Positions 61,211 through 64,000 of a stretch of DNA of 64,000 bases are shown piece by piece. Where the stretch lies: assembly GCF_008014645.1 (NCBI RefSeq), contig NZ_VOWY01000010.1:62001-126000 (forward strand). Reading direction: 5' to 3'. A program made the translations under genes and the position numbers. Source of the stretch: Collinsella sp. BA40 (lineage in GTDB: Bacteria; Actinomycetota; Coriobacteriia; Coriobacteriales; Coriobacteriaceae). The notes below the pieces were generated by a model, which did not search any database, had not been told where the DNA came from, and was given only the letters and a program-made list of their open reading frames with translations. Position 1 is the first letter of the stretch. Each line of letters opens with the position of its first letter.

Positions 61211-62620
61211 CTAGAGCCCCAGGTCGCCCTCGATAAACGAGAGGAGCTCCTGAGGCGCGGTGGAAGAACAGAGCGCACGAGCCCCGCGCTCTTCCAGCAA
61301 AGTGAGCAGGTGCTCACGATGATACCCGTCCAGCGTGAGGCCGTCGGCGTTGAACATGACTTCGGGCAGAATGAGCATAACCCGTCCCAGGTCGGTCTCG
61401 AGCTGGTCGAGGATATCGCATGCGCAGATAAGCCCCGTAACGTTGACGTTGCCGCCGAAATAGTAGTTCTTGATGGCACGGGCCTCACCCGAGAGCTCGG
61501 GGGACTCGACGAAGCGCGCCACGGTGTCGCGCGCCGCCTCTCCCGAGATGACGACGAGCCGAAGACCGAGCGAGCGAAGCGCATCGCCCGTGCGACGAAC
61601 GCGCGCGGCGTCGGCGAGAACGGCGTCGGTATCGTCCAGATAGGATCTGATCATGCCGATGCCATCATAAAACTGCGGGTAGCCGTCGTAGAAGTCGGCC
61701 TGAGGGGGATCGAGGCGCGCAGCGAGGTAGAACTCATCGGACATCTGGAACGTATGGCGACCGAAACGCTCGAACGCCCGCTCCTGAAACGGGCGAACCT
61801 GTTCAACCACCGCCCGTGCCGCACGCCAATCATCCGAATACGACGAGGCGAAGCGATCCTGGTGCTTGGTGAATCCGAGCGGCACGATCCCGAGGCTCGT
61901 GATAGACGGATGCGCTTCGCAATAGCGAAGCGTCCGATCGAGCTCGTCGCCATCATTGAGGCCCGGGCACAAGACGATCTGGGCGTGAATCTCGATTCCC
62001 GCATCCATCAAGCGCTCGAGCACCTCGATACCGCGCCCGGCATTGCGGCCGATAAGGCTGCGCCGCACGTCGGGCGACACGGCGTGGATAGAGACGTTCA
62101 TGGGCGAGAGGAACTTGTCGATAACCTCCTCGACATCGCTGTCGCTCATATTGGTGAGCGTTACGAAGTTGCCCTGCAGAAACGAGAGTCGGTAATCGTC
62201 GTCGCGAATCGTGAGCGTATCGCGGCTCTCCTTGGGCAGCATCCGCATGAAGCAGAACACGCACGCGTTCACGCAGGTGCGCATCTCATCGAAGATGGCG
62301 TCGTTGAATGTAAGGCCCCAGTCCTCGCCGGGAAAACGCTCCAGCACGCAGGGCGTTGACGTGTCGTCGCTCGGATCGAACACCGTCAGCTCGACCTCGT
62401 CCTCGTCAGCCTCCCATAGCCAGACGATCATATCCGTGAGCGACTGGTCGTTCACGTGCGAAATGTACATACCCGGCTCGATGCCGGCATCGTATGCGGG
62501 CGAATCTGGGCGAACCGCCACAACGAGCGCGCCGCGAAACGCCTCGGCGGGTACGGTCCCGCGCCTCGCCCCGTAGTTCGCGGGAGTGGAGGCATAGGCG
62601 GGAACGGTCGGTTTCGTCAT
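61211..62620 (-). CDS. DUF512 radical SAM protein with PDZ-like start
   Basis: 469 residues: an N-terminal PDZ-like domain (about 25-95, PDSPAYDAGIEPGMYISHVND), a radical SAM core with an unusual cluster motif CVNACVFCF (C-x3-C-x2-C) near 115, and the C-terminal DUF512 domain with GLIVCDILDQ-like TGLICACDILDQL near 405. Enzymatic role is unknown; no substrate has been shown for the family that I can name. Its constant position before der suggests a link to ribosome or tRNA maturation. Confidence 0.85.
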   Translation of the reverse strand: MTKPTVPAYASTPANYGARRGTVPAEAFRGALVVAVRPDSPAYDAGIEPGMYISHVNDQSLTDMIVWLWEADEDEVELTVFDPSDDTSTPCVLERFPGEDWGLTFNDAIFDEMRTCVNACVFCFMRMLPKESRDTLTIRDDDYRLSFLQGNFVTLTNMSDSDVEEVIDKFLSPMNVSIHAVSPDVRRSLIGRNAGRGIEVLERLMDAGIEIHAQIVLCPGLNDGDELDRTLRYCEAHPSITSLGIVPLGFTKHQDRFASSYSDDWRAARAVVEQVRPFQERAFERFGRHTFQMSDEFYLAARLDPPQADFYDGYPQFYDGIGMIRSYLDDTDAVLADAARVRRTGDALRSLGLRLVVISGEAARDTVARFVESPELSGEARAIKNYYFGGNVNVTGLICACDILDQLETDLGRVMLILPEVMFNADGLTLDGYHREHLLTLLEERGARALCSSTAPQELLSFIEGDLGL

Positions 62621-62622
62621 GC

Positions 62623-63507
62623 TCAGTCACGATTCCATTCAACAGAAGAGTCTGGATTACAGGCCACCAGGCGATCGATCACCTGGTGGATATGGGCAGG
62701 CGGCGTGGAGGCACCCGCGGTAAGGCCGATGTTGCGGACATCTTGGAACCAGATGGGATCGAGTTCGTCGGCATCCTCGACGTGGTAGGTGGAAGGACAC
62801 TGGGCCGCGCAGATCTGAGCGAGGCGGCGCGTGTTGCCCGAGTTCTTGCCGCCGATAACGACCATGGCGTCGACGCTCGACGCGAGCCTCTCGGCGCTTT
62901 CCTGTCGCTCGTGCGTGGCCTTGCAGATCGTGTTGATAACGCGAACCTCGCCCACGCGAGCAACGAGCGAAGCCACGACCTGGCCCAGTCGCTCATCGGT
63001 TTGCGTGGTCTGCACCACAACGCCTACGCGCTTGCCAAGAACGATATCGTTCAGGTCATCGATTCCTGACACGACGACGGCGCCGTCGCCGGCATGGCCC
63101 AGGATGCCCTCGACCTCGGGGTGGCCGCTCTCCCCTACAACGATAACCTGATAGCCGTCGGCCGCGAGGCGGGCGGCAGCGTGATGAACCTTTTTGACGT
63201 ACGGGCACGTGGCATCGATCACGTCGAGTCCGTGCTGCTTGGCCGATTCGATAGCCTGCGGTACGACCCCGTGGGCGCGAATGACGAGCGTCCCCGCTTC
63301 GGCCTCGTCCACGGAACCTGCCGTGCCGACGCCTGCAGCCGATAGCTCGGCAACGACGCGCGGATTATGGATGAGCGGACCCAGCGTGCAAACAGGCTGG
63401 CGCGCCGCGCTCGCAGCGTCGATGGTAAGCTTGAGGGCCCGCTCGACGCCGTAGCACACACCGGCGTGCTGGGCCACGCGAATGCGCACGACCTGAGATG
63501 ACGCCAT
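62623..63507 (-). CDS. ispH: 4-hydroxy-3-methylbut-2-enyl diphosphate reductase
   Basis: Last enzyme of the MEP isoprenoid pathway, an Fe-S protein yielding IPP and DMAPP. 294 residues. The three cluster cysteines are in place: GVCYGVERA near 18, DATCPYVKKVHHAA near 100, NTICKATHERQES near 195. HPEVEGILGH carries the conserved histidine and TTQTDERL the active threonines. DMAPP from it also feeds miaA. The start is two bases from plsC and the end two bases from the DUF512 gene. Confidence 0.96.
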   Translation of the reverse strand: MASSQVVRIRVAQHAGVCYGVERALKLTIDAASAARQPVCTLGPLIHNPRVVAELSAAGVGTAGSVDEAEAGTLVIRAHGVVPQAIESAKQHGLDVIDATCPYVKKVHHAAARLAADGYQVIVVGESGHPEVEGILGHAGDGAVVVSGIDDLNDIVLGKRVGVVVQTTQTDERLGQVVASLVARVGEVRVINTICKATHERQESAERLASSVDAMVVIGGKNSGNTRRLAQICAAQCPSTYHVEDADELDPIWFQDVRNIGLTAGASTPPAHIHQVIDRLVACNPDSSVEWNRD

Positions 63508-63509
63508 GG

Positions 63510-64000
63510 CTATCGCCTACCCGGATGCTCGCGACGAAGGTCGTCGCGAAGCGCGTACATACGGCGAACCGCCTCGTCCTCGATCCACTGCACGCGCTCC
63601 TTGCGCTTAAGCTCGACGGGGGCATCATCGAACGAAACCGGAGCCCCCGCTTTCATCCAGCAGGTAACGGGACGCATGAGCTTCTTGCCCTCCGGCGTGA
63701 CGTCGCGAAAACCGCAGACGCCAACCGGCGCGATAGCGGCCTTGCCCATCTGCGCGATCAGTGCGAAGCCTCCGTGTACCTGGACCTCTTGATCGTCAGA
63801 GCGCACGCGCGTGCCCTCGGGGAAGATCAGGATATCCTCGCCGCGCTGCAAGGCGTGCTGCGCGCGACGCAGGCTCTTCATGTCGGCGGTGCCGCGCTCG
63901 ACGGGAATGCCGCCGGTACGGGCGAACGCCCAGCGAACGAGTCCGTTGCCGTTGAACTCCGACTTGAAGATCGGGCGGACACGATGGCCCTTCGACCAAA
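63510..64000 (-). CDS. plsC: 1-acyl-sn-glycerol-3-phosphate acyltransferase, partial
   Basis: Adds the second acyl chain to make phosphatidic acid at the membrane. The frame is open to the window edge, so the N-terminus with the catalytic HX4D motif lies outside; 163 residues are seen. Visible acyltransferase motifs: GGIPVERG (motif II) and the FPEGTRV block (motif III) about 25 residues later, then IAPVGVCG (motif IV). The internal ATG at 63881 is not the start, because motif II lies upstream of it. First visible gene of the minus-strand run with ispH. Confidence 0.9.
   Translation of the reverse strand, partial: WSKGHRVRPIFKSEFNGNGLVRWAFARTGGIPVERGTADMKSLRRAQHALQRGEDILIFPEGTRVRSDDQEVQVHGGFALIAQMGKAAIAPVGVCGFRDVTPEGKKLMRPVTCWMKAGAPVSFDDAPVELKRKERVQWIEDEAVRRMYALRDDLRREHPGRR

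Overview
The window is about 64 kb of compact, GC-rich chromosomal core sequence from an actinobacterium of the class Coriobacteriia, most likely Collinsella or a close relative. The genus is inferred and was not tested by a search. Supporting signs are a mycobacterial-type integration host factor in front of gmk, the actinobacterial lexA/LysM/nrdR and FHA/MerR/CDP-alcohol-transferase neighbourhoods, and GAAC-N4-GTTC SOS boxes. These sit together with traits shared with Firmicutes: RNase J, RNase Y, SpoVS, DUF1836 and DegV. About 70 protein genes and one tRNA are present. I see no insertion sequence, prophage, CRISPR array or rRNA, and no gene-free stretch longer than 300 bases; the longest gap is 282 bases, in front of rny.
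Layout, left part (plus strand unless stated). Pyrimidine synthesis: pyrC (partial), pyrK, pyrD, pyrF (1-3062). mihF-gmk-rpoZ-thiI (3261-5707). Competence and replication: comEA-comEC-holA (5883-9914). rpsT on the minus strand. A long translation, RNA and chaperone run: lepA-dusB-hemW-dCMP deaminase-membrane DnaJ-like-dnaJ-mtaB-phoH-ybeY-dgkA-era-recO (10496-22489). rpsO and pnp. RNase J-ftsK-rodZ-like-yajQ-rimO-pgsA-pncC (25631-34326). recA-recX under an SOS box. rny-GHKL ATPase-spoVS-miaB-miaA-hflX (36623-43250).
Middle part (43-53 kb): short units on both strands. These are a DUF1624 membrane protein, lexA divergent from a LysM protein followed by nrdR and dut, a glycolipid glycosyltransferase, trxB, degV divergent from a DUF1836 regulator, and a minus-strand group (CDP-alcohol transferase, GarA-like FHA protein, FtsR-like MerR regulator, apt). 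A tRNA-Pro(GGG) gene follows.
Right part (53.5-64 kb): one tightly packed minus-strand run of eleven genes read from the right edge leftwards: plsC (partial), ispH, DUF512 radical SAM protein, der, plsY, gpsA, rpe, cysteine desulfurase, nif3-like, zinc-ribbon protein, coaBC. It joins phospholipid precursor synthesis (plsC, plsY, gpsA) with isoprenoid, cofactor and Fe-S supply and ribosome assembly.
Most of the window is housekeeping. I did not find a clear defence, secretion or biosynthetic island that would count as an undescribed system. The best candidates for a second look are a J-domain protein whose substrate-binding C-terminus is replaced by membrane segments, a Hsp90/MutL-type ATPase locked between RNase Y and SpoVS, a promoter-plus-terminator leader in front of rny, the triple-SOS-box control region of the lexA/LysM pair, the inverted repeats between degV and the DUF1836 gene, and a GarA-like phospho-switch motif in the FHA protein.
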